64,000 nucleotides of DNA from Uranotaenia lowii (GCF_029784155.1 NC_073693.1:147314843-147378842); one strand, 5' to 3'; shown: positions 10,233 to 20,800, counted from the first letter of the stretch. The notes: generated from the sequence alone by a model not told the origin. A program made the numbers and translations.

Positions 10233-10590
10233 TATTAGAGGCTTCCAAAAACCTCTAATGATTATTTTTTCTTGCTCAAAAATTTCGTTTTGAAGGCATA
10301 AATTATGAATTTTTACAACACAATTTGTTTTTTTTTGTTCTATTTGCCAAATAATGTGCATAAATCCGGGCAACATCCGGGCATTTTCCAATGAAATTCG
10401 GGCAACCGGGCAGGGCCGGACTGTTCCCAAATTTTGTATGAAATATCCGGGCAAACCCGGATAAAACCGGGCAATCTGGCAACCTTATTCTAGACATTAT
10501 AGAGTCATTCTGGCAGACGAAAATTGTCATTTCGATTGTTCTCAATGGGGAATTGTGTACTGGAGTCAGTTCAGTTAAAAACAAGATGAA

Positions 10591-10820
10591 ATGTATGTAT
10601 CTATGGATGTTGGCTATCCACCATGGGTCTACGGATTCACCGCTGTTTCTGCCTAAGTATGTGCTCACATGCATTCTTTAGATCATTAATTTCGACAAAT
10701 CTCCAATGCAACACGTACACCATACCCGGACCCCATAGCTTCGTATGAACTGTTATGGAGTGAATGAAATGTGCTGATGTTAGTATATTTTGGAAGAACG
10801 GGTCAATCAGGTGGGCTAAT
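10591..10820 (-). mobile_element. Truncated SINE copy (body only)
   Basis: Matches 11,208-11,430 over about 220 bp: 'gttggctatccaccatgggt', 'catacccggaccccatagct' and 'tgaactgttatggagtgaat' all recur in the same order. The tRNA-like head present in the longer copy is missing, so this is a 5'-truncated copy. Confidence 0.7.
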
Positions 10821-11066
10821 TTACTGATTGATCTACGAAAAAAAATTGAAAAGTGAACTAGTCTAATGTACAACAAAAGAATTTGTGCAGAAATGTTTCA
10901 CATTAAAATTAGGGATGACAACAAAGTTATTAATAAACAGAAACAGAAAAAGAATAAAAGTATGTTTGTATAACGTACCGCTATTAAGCCTACCACTTTT
11001 CTGAAGATATTTTGTTCTTTTAAAATGCAAAATTGTACAACATTTAAATTTTTTAGAGATCACAAA

Positions 11067-11100
11067 AGTAGCTCGAAACTCGCCGAAAAAAAGTCAATGA
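11067..11100 (+). mobile_element. Relic of Penelope-like element A terminal region
   Basis: 'gtagctcgaaa' is directly followed by 'ctcgccgaaaaaaagtc', two pieces that flank the hammerhead-like motif of element A (7,066-7,133) with the part between them deleted. A tiny internally deleted relic. Confidence 0.5.
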
Positions 11101-11184
11101 AAATAACATACTTACAATTCATCGTGAATATTAAACAGTATTGAACATCGATTTCAATTCGATTGGCACAACTGAGCAGGTGTT

Positions 11185-11676
11185 ATTTTCAATTTTATTA
11201 AGTTTATGTATGTATGTTGGTTATCCACCATGGGTGCACGGATTCACCGCAGTTTCTGCCAAAGTATGTGTTCACATGCATTCTTTAGATTATTAAGTTC
11301 GAGAAATCTCCAATGTAACGCGTACACCATACCCGGACCCCATGGCTTCGTATGAACTGTTATGGAGTGAATGTATTGTGTTGATGTAGGTTTATATTGG
11401 AAGAACGAGTCAATCAGGTGGGCTAGTTTACTTACAGGTATTCCGGCATCCGTGTATATACCTGACCAGCTGGTAACTGATTGAACATTCTTATTATATA
11501 GTCAGTTATATGAAGAAACACATCTTACCTGTCGGCCACTTATGGGAATCGAATCAAAAAGTTTTTCTTGCCGATACCGGGAATCGAACCTAGTACGCCT
11601 GGCATACCAAAACCAGACTCGCGCCAGCCTATCCGCTAGACCACATCGGCGCTATTTTCAATTTTATAAAGTTTAT
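11185..11676 (-). mobile_element. tRNA-derived SINE with 23-bp target duplication
   Basis: Read on the minus strand the element starts at 11,653 with a tRNA-like head: A box TGGTCTAGCGGATAGG near 11,643-11,628 and B box GGTTCGATTCCCGG near 11,588-11,575. These are the internal RNA polymerase III promoter elements. The body runs to 11,208 and ends in a (CATA)n tail. Direct repeats of 23 bp with one mismatch flank it (11,185-11,207 and 11,654-11,676, starting ATTTTCAATTTTAT). That is the expected product of LINE-driven target-primed insertion. Total 446 bp. Confidence 0.85.
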
Positions 11677-13173
11677 CAACGTTAAAAAAGTTGTTTTTAG
11701 GACTATTTTTTAAGCACAAGATTTGCTGAGTTGTATATATTATGGCGTGTGATAAAAAAAACCTTGTAAATGATTGTCCTATTCGTGGAAGTGATTAAAC
11801 TGTATGTATAAATACATTTATGCATTCTCAAAATATGCGTTTCCATATTTGTTAAGCCTAATTACCAGGACAGAAACCGAATCAAATCAGTCCCATATTA
11901 AACGTGAACGGAATCAGAACCTGATTTCCCGGAACCGTAACCACACACATACAGCTACCGATCTGTGAAGAGCAAAGCAATTTCACGGTACCGTACGTTT
12001 TAATCTTCATAAATTTGCTATTTGCTATATAAAGCAAACGAAAGTAGCCCTTGAGTTGGTACATGTTACTACTAGCCAAGGCTTCTCAGTCTCTGAACTT
12101 GATTCTACCGATTCTGGATGTGTGCATAGTTTCTCGACGTCAAGTGTAAACCGAAGGATCTTTAAGGAGATAGAGCAATTATTCATAGTTACCAAGGATT
12201 AAACAGAGAAGAATTGAAATTTATTTTTCTATCTTAAAGAGAGTCCGACAGAGCTATTGAAAATTAAATTTTATGGATCATACTCACCATAACTCAAGTC
12301 TATGTGTGAACTGAAAAGCTGAAAGTACAAGAGAGCATTAATTTTCGGTTTGCAAAAAATATAAATAAGGCTTAGACTAAAAATGGAAGAAAAATAAAGG
12401 GTATTAAAACTGAATAAAATCTTAAGGGTCACAAGAGAAGAAAATCAACTGCTTTAACTCCTTACTTGGCTGCCGAAATTTTGTTCAAAGAGCAGACGAA
12501 AAAGACAGCTTCCCTACACAGGGATAAAAGTTATGCTTCGTTAAATAGATTATTGAATATTTACGGGATTATCGAACAGCAAGACTCTTGGTTTTTGGGA
12601 AAAACTTTGCTGGGTTGGTTTGACCACATCAAGTACAATTTGGCAGCTGCTGTAGAGCTGCTGAAACTGCTGTAGAAGATTAAGGGCCGAGGAAATAAAA
12701 ATAAAAGCGAGCTTTTCGGACATTACTGAGACACGAGGAGGAGCATCGATGAAAATTGGTATTCAGTATTTGTCTGCACGAAAAACGAAGCGAAGAAAAT
12801 GGCAGGGCAAATATATGGCACCATAAATAAAGTTATAGCAGATTTCAACACTTAATTTAATCGAACATTTTCGGGGGCTAACGGAAAAAGGGGAGTTCCC
12901 TAAAGAGAGGGTTTATTGGTCGTTTATTTTAAAGATTTGCTTTTGGCAAAGAGGCAGCTCGTTAGGGTTTTGTGAGTGAATTAAGCGGCCCGACAGTTCA
13001 CCTGCTTGGAAGTTTTTTTTTTGAAGAGCTGATTTTTTTAGAGAACTTACTTCTGTGAAAAATATGACAAAAAATCGAACATAAGCTATGAATACTAAAT
13101 TTTAAAACACACAAAAAGATAAAAATCGCAACCTAGTGTATGGTAATTTACAGGTCATATCGTAAACCCGTAC
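11677..13173. other. Gene-free stretch, no recognised element
   Basis: No repeat family seen elsewhere in the window and no convincing ORF. A 69-codon plus frame at 12,466-12,675 and a 65-codon minus frame at 11,882-12,079 have no recognisable motif. May be intronic or intergenic host sequence, possibly the intron 3' of the exon at 13,174-13,258. Confidence 0.35.
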
Positions 13174-13258
13174 CTGATTATCTGTGTTTATGGAGAAGGC
13201 TGTTATGTCCAATATCCTGCTCAGTACAAGGCTTACGATGGTGTATATCCACATGGTG
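13174..13258 (-). CDS. Possible first coding exon with signal peptide, unknown host gene
   Basis: On the minus strand a pyrimidine-rich acceptor, 'cttttctttcag', is followed at once by CACC-ATG (ATG at 13,254). An open 27-codon run ends at 13,174 in CAG followed by the donor GTACGG. The exon is thus bounded by both splice signals and the ATG has a good context. The peptide starts MWIYTIVSLVLSRILDITAF, a signal-peptide-like hydrophobic run, then SINTDNQ. The mature start faintly resembles that of integrin alpha chains, which begin after the signal with an (F/Y)N(I/L)D-type stretch. This is a weak resemblance, not an identification. Downstream exons would lie at lower coordinates and were not found. 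Confidence 0.4.
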
Positions 13259-13524
13259 CTGAAAGAAAAGATAAGAGAAGAGAATAAAGTTTTACGATAA
13301 ATTAAATTGACAATGGCTGCGAAAAAGGTTTTATGGCTCTAATCAATGGACGAAGTGCTTGTTTACTAGTTCTGGTGATGACAACGATGATTTTTATCAT
13401 TTTAAATCTCTAAGAAGAGCACATGACTAAACGCAAAGCGGTTTAGCTGTTAAAGCCATTGCAAAAATTTTTGGGATTTGAAGCATTTTCTATCTTAAAT
13501 TCCAAAATGTCTGAAACCATAACA

Positions 13525-13870
13525 ACTTCTTGCTATGACACGGTGTCTTTCGGATAAAACTTTATTTTTCGAAAATTAGCATTGCTAATTTTTGCACCAT
13601 TCAAAAGATGGGACTTTCCCTTTGCATTTGAGCCCAAATTTACTAATTGAGAAAAAATAGTAGGAGTGTCACCAACAGAGTAATTATTATTCCATTTAAA
13701 AAAAAAACTAATAAAACTTCTCACCACTGCTGATTGTACTATGACCAGAAAAAGTATCCTACGAGCTCAGTTATTGATTGAAGAGTGTATAAATGTTTAA
13801 AAAGGTTTATTTACATTAAGAAATCAATCTTTTACATGAAATTGATAAGGATTATTTGAAGTTTTGAGCA
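13525..13870 (-). repeat. Interspersed repeat H, copy 1
   Basis: Its reverse complement aligns with 17,570-18,070 and continues with 20,708-20,745. Landmarks are 'gtacaatcagcagtggtgag', 'gggaaagtcccatcttttga' and 'gacaccgtg'. This copy is uninterrupted and so shows the empty site of the Penelope-like insertion at 18,058-20,707. Class unknown; no ends defined. Confidence 0.65.
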
Positions 13871-13975
13871 TTTGTAGCATTTTTTTTTAATAAAAAGGAA
13901 AAAGAAGATTACAAAATCTTGTTTGTTTGTTTTCAACAATTTTAAGAGCTTGATTTGATGCAATACTACAATTAT

Positions 13976-16269
13976 CAGGGCCGTAGGAAGAATCGACTCA
14001 TGGGGGGGTTCGGTGACTATTATTTACCTATGGTTTTCTGTCTAACAAAACACGAATAAAAAAAATAAAACAAGTTATGTTTGTAACTATATGATTATTC
14101 ATTTTTAAGTACTCATTGATAGTTTTCGTATAAAATTGTTACTTAAGAGAAGACTCGAATGCAACAAGCCTGGTAAAGTGTCATTAATAAAACCTTAAAA
14201 AAGTTACTTTAGAAAAGTGGTTCTTAGCCTAAAGGGTGAGCTATTTTTTTATGAAACCTCTTAAAACAAAATATGAAATTTTCCTTCATCGATGGTTAAA
14301 TTTTTTTCATTTGTTTAAAAGTCTGGTAGATCAAAGTTATTTGATTTGAGCATAGGATAAGTTCTTTTTTGGTAGCCTTAAATTTCTTTAAAAAAAACTT
14401 ATTCTATACTCAAATCAAACAAGCCCAAACTTCTAAACTCTTTAGCAAATTTCAAGATTCTAAACTTTAATGAAAATAAATAAAATTTCCCCAAAAAAAA
14501 CAGCAGGAGATTAAAAATTTTCGAATCAAATTTGGTAGATGCAAACTTGACCTAAGTTTATGATTTGAGTTTAAAATTTGGCTTTAAAAAACTGCAATAT
14601 TAATAATCTTAAACAAAAAACAGAAAATTGTGCAGATTTTTTAGATGAACATCAGGAATGTACATGTTTCTTAAACAGGAAATATTTTTCATAAAGAATC
14701 AATTCCATACTAAAAATCCTGTGGATGATTTTTTAAAATATAATTTGGGATATTTTGCATGAATCAAAACTTTATATTTGTGATTTTCAGCTGAATTGAG
14801 TGTACAAAGTTATTCTGACTAAAACTTTGAAATCTGGAAATTGAATTGCCAAGCAAATTTTTGAGTTTATGTACTTTTGAATTTCTCAACAATTTTTTGT
14901 TGAAAGATAAACTCATTCACAAGCTAAATCTTTTTCTGAATTTGAAATCTGAATTTTAACCTGTATTCAAAAATTTAACTATGAATCTGTTTCCGAATTA
15001 CTGTACGATTTCCGAAATGTACAAAAAATACGATTTCCAATTCTTAACTCCAGATCAGAATTGATGAGTCAAATCTTTGAGTCCTCTTTCATGAATCTAT
15101 TATTTAAATTCTGTAGTGCTAGTTTGATCTTAATTTATTATTTCAATTATTTATTTTAAATCAGTTTTGTGAATATGATTTAAAATGTTAATTGAATGAT
15201 AATAAATGATAATCAATTATAGATCGCCACTTAGAAGCTTTAAATGTTTAAATTTTGTGTAAGAATAAAGTTTAAGAACTTCGAATTTGAATATAAAACA
15301 AATTTCTTCTTTTTCCATATTCGGAAAACAATTATCAAAGCATTGAAAATGCATTTGATTCACGAAAAACATGATTTAAATTTGATATCAAATGCAATTC
15401 CGAATTCGAACAAGGATTTCAAAGCAACTTTCCATTCCTAATTTCTAATGATTATTTGAACTGAAAATCAAGAATCCTAAACTTGATACACAATCAGAAA
15501 TACGAAAATATTTAGAAATACCATTTTGGTTATGGGAATATGGAACCAGAACCTCCATAATGAGTTCAATTTAAATTTTAATATTCAGGCCTGAATTTCT
15601 ATGAAAAGGTTGTCAAATTGCCCGGTTTTAACTGGATTGGCCCGGATTTTTAATATAAAATTTGGGAAAAGTCTGGTCCGAACCGGTTGCTCAGAATTTA
15701 TTGGAAAAGCCCGGATTTTACCTTGGTTTGTTCTCATTCTCATCCTTAAATCAAACTAAAAAAAACAAATTGTGTTGAATTTTTTTTAATTATGCGTCCA
15801 AAATTTTTTCAGCAAGTTTCGATGAAAAAAACACGAAAAGTTTTAAAAGATTTTTTTTCTAGATTTTTGATGAGCAATTCCTAAGTTTTGGCCAAAATTG
15901 CCCGGGTTTTCCCTGGATTTGGTCAACAATTTTGAAATCAAATACCCGGATTTTGCCAGTTTTTTTTATATACAACATCCCGGATTTGTCCAGCCCGGAT
16001 GCATACTGAAAAAAAAATCTGACAACCTTATTCTTTGAACAAGGGAGAAAGTTTTGAAAAACTGTAGCAGAATTTTGAACTTGAAATGGGTTTTTGAAGT
16101 TTTTTTTTATTATTTTTTAAGTTCAGATGGTTACGCTTGAATACCTTTGCTCTATTATCATAATTTGATTATGAATTTTAAATTTTTAGTGTAGAGTAGA
16201 ATACCTCGCTTGCTTTTTTGAACCCTCATGGTTTATTCCCCAAACCCTGCCCCCGTTCCTACGGCCATG
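13976..16269. mobile_element. Large TIR element of uncertain class
   Basis: Left end CAGGGCCGTAGGAAG and right end, read inward, CATGGCCGTAGGAACG form short inverted termini. Both sides then contain G-rich or C-rich runs ('gggggggttcgg' and 'cctgcccccg'). A CAGGG start would suit a hAT element, but I could not see a matching target duplication. The 2.3-kb interior is A+T-rich, has no transposase and contains a younger hAT-type MITE (15,605-16,030). Confidence 0.45.
15597..16038. mobile_element. hAT-type MITE (TAAGGTTGTCA family), complete copy
   Basis: The 426-bp element 15,605-16,030 starts AAAGGTTGTCAAATT and ends in the complement of TAAGGTTGTCAGATT. Near-identical 8-bp flanks TTCTATGA and TTCTTTGA (15,597-15,604 and 16,031-16,038) indicate an 8-bp duplication with one later change. 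Both ends carry several 'gcccggattt' repeats in opposite orientation. The same family occurs at 7,840-10,487, 27,465-27,800 and 60,340-60,497. Confidence 0.75.
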
Positions 16270-16600
16270 ACTAGGTATTATCTGAAAATATTCTCTCAAT
16301 TCACTTTAAGTTATCAGATCTGAAGTCATCAGATTTTTTGCGATTTTTTTATTATTTCGTTTTCTGAAAATTTTGCATTTGTTTAAATTGACGTTTTTTT
16401 TTCAAATTTCCTAGATAAAATAAAAAAAAACATGGGTTTTTATCTGACAGTATGGAACACTGCATACATTTGTCTGTGAATATCTGCATTTTTGGCTTTC
16501 CCCTAGAATGTTATTTTCTCATATTTAAACAAAATATAACATCGTGTCATGAACAGTATTTAAAGCAGTGGCTTGAAATGCTTAAACTAATTTTTCTACA

Positions 16601-17236
16601 TACAGTACCGTTCATAATTGTATAGAAATTGGAAGCTAGCGCACTGTCACTTCGACTTTGAACTTCCATAACTTTTTACTCTGATGATATTTTTAGATCA
16701 AATTTTTTACGTTAGATATATCAACTATCACACTATTATATCACAAAATTTGAGCTTTCTGGAGTAAGTGTGGCCTGAGAACCAGTAATTCTACGAAAAT
16801 CGGACTTTTTGGACTTTTCTCATTTAAACTGCAATATCGCTGAAACAACGCTACATTTTTTACTGAAATTTTGCGCAGTGATTGTTGAAATATGAAGCTA
16901 GCATGTCTGAAGTTTTCAAAAAGTTCTATCGATGAGATCAAAAGTTAAGCGTGGTGCAATATTTCAAGCATGAACCTTGAAATGTGATTTCTATAGAATT
17001 ATGGACGATTCATGAAAACAATATCGTTCCCTCCACCAATCAGACAAACAATGTCTGGCAAAAGCAATGAAGAAAAGAAAAAAATGGAGTAAATGATCCA
17101 TTTGTGTTTTGAAATCAGAATCTCGCGATATTGTTGTGATTTTTCGGTTGAAATAGATTTACTGGTTGTTAAACAGAGAATATGATTTTCCTATGGAAAC
17201 AATTCCAATTTCTATACAATTATGAACGGTACTGTA
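16601..17236. mobile_element. TA-flanked TIR element (MITE), 632 bp
   Basis: Begins CAGTACCGTTCATAATTG at 16,603 and ends in its exact complement at 17,234. The match continues through a TIR of about 32 bp ('tatagaaattggaa'). TA dinucleotides flank both ends, as expected for Tc1/mariner/pogo mobilisation. No transposase ORF; the interior is A+T-rich. Confidence 0.8.
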
Positions 17237-17569
17237 TATTTCCTCAGATAAGGCACTGATTCAAAATGTAACATTGCTCAAAATATGAAATGGGTAACAC
17301 AATTTTCAAGTCAAGCAGGTGCCATCTTTTTTTTTATATGGCCGGAACAAATTTGAAATATATCTTATGTCATTTGGAGTTGAATCATCACGAGGAGAGG
17401 GGGGATTCGAAATAAAATTAAACTCAATTTTTCAATACATTGGAAAAAAATTGAAACAAAGCTGCCTGGCAACAAACTTGTATACAATCTGCATTGCACA
17501 AAATCAAACAATCAAGAAAATTCTAAACAACAGGTGATAGTACTCCCATCTTTTACAGTTTGGCTTTCG

Positions 17570-18070
17570 CTATTTCATCGGTTTGAATTTTCGAAGAATG
17601 TATCAAAAAATCCTGATCAATTTTATGTATAAGATTGATTTTTTATTGTAAATAAACCGTTTTTTGTAGAATAATTTTTCGGGTCTTAGTACAATCAGTG
17701 GTGAGAAGTTTTATTAGATTTTTCAAAAGAAATAATAATCACTCTGTTTGTGACATTCCAACTCTTTTCTCTCAATAAGTATCGCTTTGATATCTTCTAC
17801 AAAATTGTAGCCAGAGAAATTTCCTACTTAATCATGTTATTTACATATGATGTTGGATTTACGCTAAAAGTAAGAGAGCGTTTTCACAGTGATTAGTATG
17901 ATTTTGTCTTTGAAAAAATCGTTAAAAAAGATAAAAAAAATTCAAACAAAAATAAAATGTTCCAGATTCCCCTGTGGATTATTTCAAATTTGAGCTCAAA
18001 TGAAAGGGGAAAGTCCCAGCTTTCGAATGGTGCAAAAATCAGCAATGCTTATTTCCGATAAATAAAATCG
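17570..18070 (+). repeat. Interspersed repeat H, copy 2 (interrupted)
   Basis: Aligns with the reverse complement of 13,525-13,870. Its continuation 'cagagacaccgtgataagga' lies beyond the Penelope-like insertion at 20,712-20,740. The break falls exactly at the 13-bp TSD of that insertion. Confidence 0.65.
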
Positions 18071-18158
18071 ATGTTAACGAGCTTTGATCACCGCTAATTC
18101 TTATTGGCTTTTCTAGTTGATGCTTTTCGGTGAATTTGAAATCAAATACAAACAATTC

Positions 18159-18200
18159 TTTTGACGTTTCGGCCTACTACCTTCAGCCATCCTCAGAAAA
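18159..18200 (-). ncRNA. Hammerhead-ribozyme-like motif (element B, left arm)
   Basis: Minus-strand TTTT-CTGAGGA, a GGC...GCC helix II, then GAAACGTC-AAAA. The CTGANGA and GAAA core segments are in the right order, with a 4-bp helix I and a bulged T before helix II. Weaker than in element A. Confidence 0.45.
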
Positions 18201-18351
18201 CTATATTTTAAACAAAAAACTTAAATTAATACAAAAAATTCTTCACAATATTTCATCACAATTTCACTGCACTTTTGCACTTACGATTTGTATCGCTGCG
18301 TGCTTCCTGAACGGCTGTCTTACTTGATTTAAGTCCGGTTTTGAATCGCTT

Positions 18352-19281
18352 CTAGCAGCTGGCGTCTATCATTCCCGGTGTCGTCGTGATGTTGTTTGTT
18401 GTCGTCGTGTTCGGTGACGTCGTTTTTGAATCCGTCGTTTTAGTTGCGAATTGTGGCGTCTCTCTTAGTTTTTTAATAATAGAGCTATATATTTTAGAAA
18501 TTTCAATCGAATCTTGCTTGATGTTTACTGTTCTTCCTTTTTTGAGTTTTATGTGTAGTGTTTCAGCTGTTTTTCGTTTTCCTTCTTGGTTTACTCTTTC
18601 TAAAATATATGCTTTGTCGAAATTAAACTTATGGTTCTGTTCTATGGCATGTTGTGTCAATCCTGTGGCTCTGGTGTTTTGTTTGAGACTCGTTTTATGA
18701 TTTTTAATCCTTTTTTCCAGAGTTTGAGATGTTTGTCCACAGTATTCTTTCCCGCATTCACAAGGAATTGAATATACCACATTTGTCTGTTTTAATTTTG
18801 GAATTTGGTCTTTCGTTTTTGTGAATAAACAGGTTTTAATTTTGTTGATTGGTCTCGAGGATGCAATTATGCCATGATTTTTCAGTACTCTACTAACTTT
18901 TTCACTCAATCCAGGAATGTATGTTAGTGAGACGTATTTTCCTAGATTTTCCGTAGTGCTGTTGTTTAGCGAGTTGTAAATAGCATCTACCCTCTTTTTT
19001 AAAATATATTTGATAAATTCATCTGGGTAATTATTTAAATGAAGTATTTTACTGACTTTATTGATGCTCATTTCACGTTTTTCAACGTCGCTAAGTTTCA
19101 GTGCCCGGTCAATCAATGCAATCGCTGTGTTCTTTTTGTGTATATATGGACTTTCTGAGTAATAATCCAAATATCTTCCGTTTTCTTGTTTGGTGTACCA
19201 GTTTTTCTCAATCTTTCCCTGACACCTAGAAAGTTTGAGATCCAAGAAACGCAATGAGTTTTCAGTTTCTTTTTCCAGCGT
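18352..19281 (-). pseudogene. 5'-truncated Penelope-like RT/GIY-YIG ORF, left copy
   Basis: Open frame of about 310 codons reading from the palindrome centre to the stop at 18,352. It starts with the end of the reverse transcriptase thumb region ('SLRFLDLKLSR'), followed by a Lys-rich linker and the GIY-YIG nuclease ('NVVYSIPC', 'GKEYCGQTSQ', 'EKRIKNHK'). The catalytic RT motifs are missing, because this copy is cut at 19,281 exactly where the right copy begins. The encoded sequence is identical to the right copy over the shared part. The tail is Thr/Asn-rich. Penelope-like elements use RT and GIY-YIG for target-primed insertion; this truncated copy cannot do so alone. Confidence 0.85.
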
Positions 19282-20445
19282 GGTAAAATCTTCGAGCAAA
19301 CTTTTGGCACACCGATGGGCTCTCCTCTATCCCCGGTAGTAGCGTCTCTCTTGATGGAACAACTCGAGGAAACCGCCATCCAATGCCTACGAGATAAAGG
19401 TATCAACCTCGTGATGTATAAACGCTACGTCGATGACTGTTTGATAGTAGGTTATGAAAACGACATAGATTGCGTGCTAGCCGAATTTAACGGTCAATGC
19501 CCAAGCATAACATTTACGCTGGAAAAAGAAACTGAAAACTCATTGCGTTTCTTGGATCTCAAACTTTCTAGGTGTCAGGGAAAGATTGAGAAAAACTGGT
19601 ACACCAAACAAGAAAACGGAAGATATTTGGATTATTATTCAGAAAGTCCATATATACACAAAAAGAACACAGCGATTGCATTGATTGACCGGGCACTGAA
19701 ACTTAGCGACGTTGAAAAACGTGAAATGAGCATCAATAAAGTCAGTAAAATACTTCATTTAAATAATTACCCAGATGAATTTATCAAATATATTTTAAAA
19801 AAGAGGGTAGATGCTATTTACAACTCGCTAAACAACAGCACTACGGAAAATCTAGGAAAATACGTCTCACTAACATACATTCCTGGATTGAGTGAAAAAG
19901 TTAGTAGAGTACTGAAAAATCATGGCATAATTGCATCCTCGAGACCAATCAACAAAATTAAAACCTGTTTATTCACAAAAACGAAAGACCAAATTCCAAA
20001 ATTAAAACAGACAAATGTGGTATATTCAATTCCTTGTGAATGCGGGAAAGAATACTGTGGACAAACATCTCAAACTCTGGAAAAAAGGATTAAAAATCAT
20101 AAAACGAGTCTCAAACAAAACACCAGAGCCACAGGATTGACACAACATGCCATAGAACAGAACCATAAGTTTAATTTCGACAAAGCATATATTTTAGAAA
20201 GAGTAAACCAAGAAGGAAAACGAAAAACAGCTGAAACACTACACATAAAACTCAAAAAAGGAAGAACAGTAAACATCAAGCAAGATTCGATTGAAATTTC
20301 TAAAATATATAGCTCTATTATTAAAAAACTAAGAGAGACGCCACAATTCGCAACTAAAACGACGGATTCAAAAACGACGTCACCGAACACGACGACAACA
20401 AACAACATCACGACGACACCGGGAATGATAGACGCCAGCTGCTAG
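19282..20445 (+). pseudogene. 5'-truncated Penelope-like RT/GIY-YIG ORF, right copy
   Basis: The frame is open from the junction at 19,282, upstream of the first Met at 19,315, to the stop at 20,445. It begins inside the reverse transcriptase: 'TFGTPMGSPLSPVVASL' is the conserved (Q/M)GSPLSP block and 'YKRYVDDCLIV' holds the YVDD catalytic motif. Then come the RT C-terminus, a basic linker and the GIY-YIG endonuclease ('VVYSIPC', 'KEYCGQTSQTLEKRIKNHK'). The N-terminal RT motifs are absent, so the copy is 5'-truncated and inactive on its own. The uninterrupted frame and near identity to the left arm show it is young. Lineage: Penelope-like, with a terminal nuclease domain present. Confidence 0.9.
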
Positions 20446-20596
20446 AAGCGATTCAAAACCGGACTTAAATCAAGTAAGACAGCCGTTCAGGAAGCACGCG
20501 GCGATACAAATCGTAAGTGCAAAAGTGCAGTGAAATTGTGATGAAATATTGTGAAGAATTTTTTGTATTAATTTAAGTTTTTTGTTTAAAATATAG

Positions 20597-20638
20597 TTTT
20601 CTGAGGATGGCTGAAGGTAGTAGGCCGAAACGTCAAAA
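20597..20638 (+). ncRNA. Hammerhead-ribozyme-like motif (element B, right arm)
   Basis: TTTT (20,597-20,600), CTGAGGA (20,601-20,607), GGC...GCC as helix II, GAAAC, GTC, then AAAA (20,635-20,638) closing a 4-bp helix I. Mirrors the left-arm motif. This block also lies in the terminal region where Penelope-like hammerheads are known. Confidence 0.45.
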
Positions 20639-20800
20639 GAATTGTTTGTATTTGATTTCAAATTCACCGAAAAGCATCAACTAGAAAAGCCAATATAAAT
20701 AAAATCGTTCCATCAGAGACACCGTGATAAGGATTTCAGTTAAATTTTTGTCAAAACGAAAAAAACTGGATCCATTTTCTCTGAGTTAACAGAAGCATTA

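Larger units (their letters stand above)
7832..10495. mobile_element. hAT-like element carrying a 2.2-kb non-transposon segment
   Basis: Element 7,840-10,487 is flanked by a perfect 8-bp duplication TTCTAGAC (7,832-7,839 and 10,488-10,495). It starts TAAGGTT and ends CAACCTTA, and both flanks carry the 'ccgggcaa' subterminal repeats typical of this family (see 15,605-16,030). Internally, positions 7,986-8,012 and 10,206-10,232 are an identical 27-bp direct repeat. Comparison with the copy at 27,465-27,800 shows that the segment between them (8,013-10,205) is not part of the core element. That segment contains a possible signal-peptide exon and an unidentified coding remnant. Confidence 0.75.
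18058..20707. mobile_element. Penelope-like element B: inverted-dimer insertion with 13-bp TSD
   Basis: Left arm 18,103-19,281 and right arm 19,516-20,694 are near-identical inverted copies. A 234-bp spacer (19,282-19,515) belongs to the right copy, which extends further 5' into the RT. A 13-bp direct repeat ATAAATAAAATCG flanks the unit (18,058-18,070 and 20,695-20,707). A 32-bp stretch (18,071-18,102) separates the left TSD from the left arm; nothing separates the right arm from its TSD. Geometry is the same as element A: outward-facing 3' ends, 5' truncation at the centre, 32-bp one-sided extension, 13-bp TSD. The near identity of the arms suggests a recent event. Confidence 0.9.

Noticed and set aside
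12466..12675. 69-codon plus-strand ORF as a gene
   Set aside because: No motif, no splice context and no similarity to anything recognised; length is within chance.
18386..18700. 104-codon ORFs antisense to the Penelope-like endonuclease (also 20,097-20,411)
   Set aside because: Antisense shadows of the GIY-YIG coding region.
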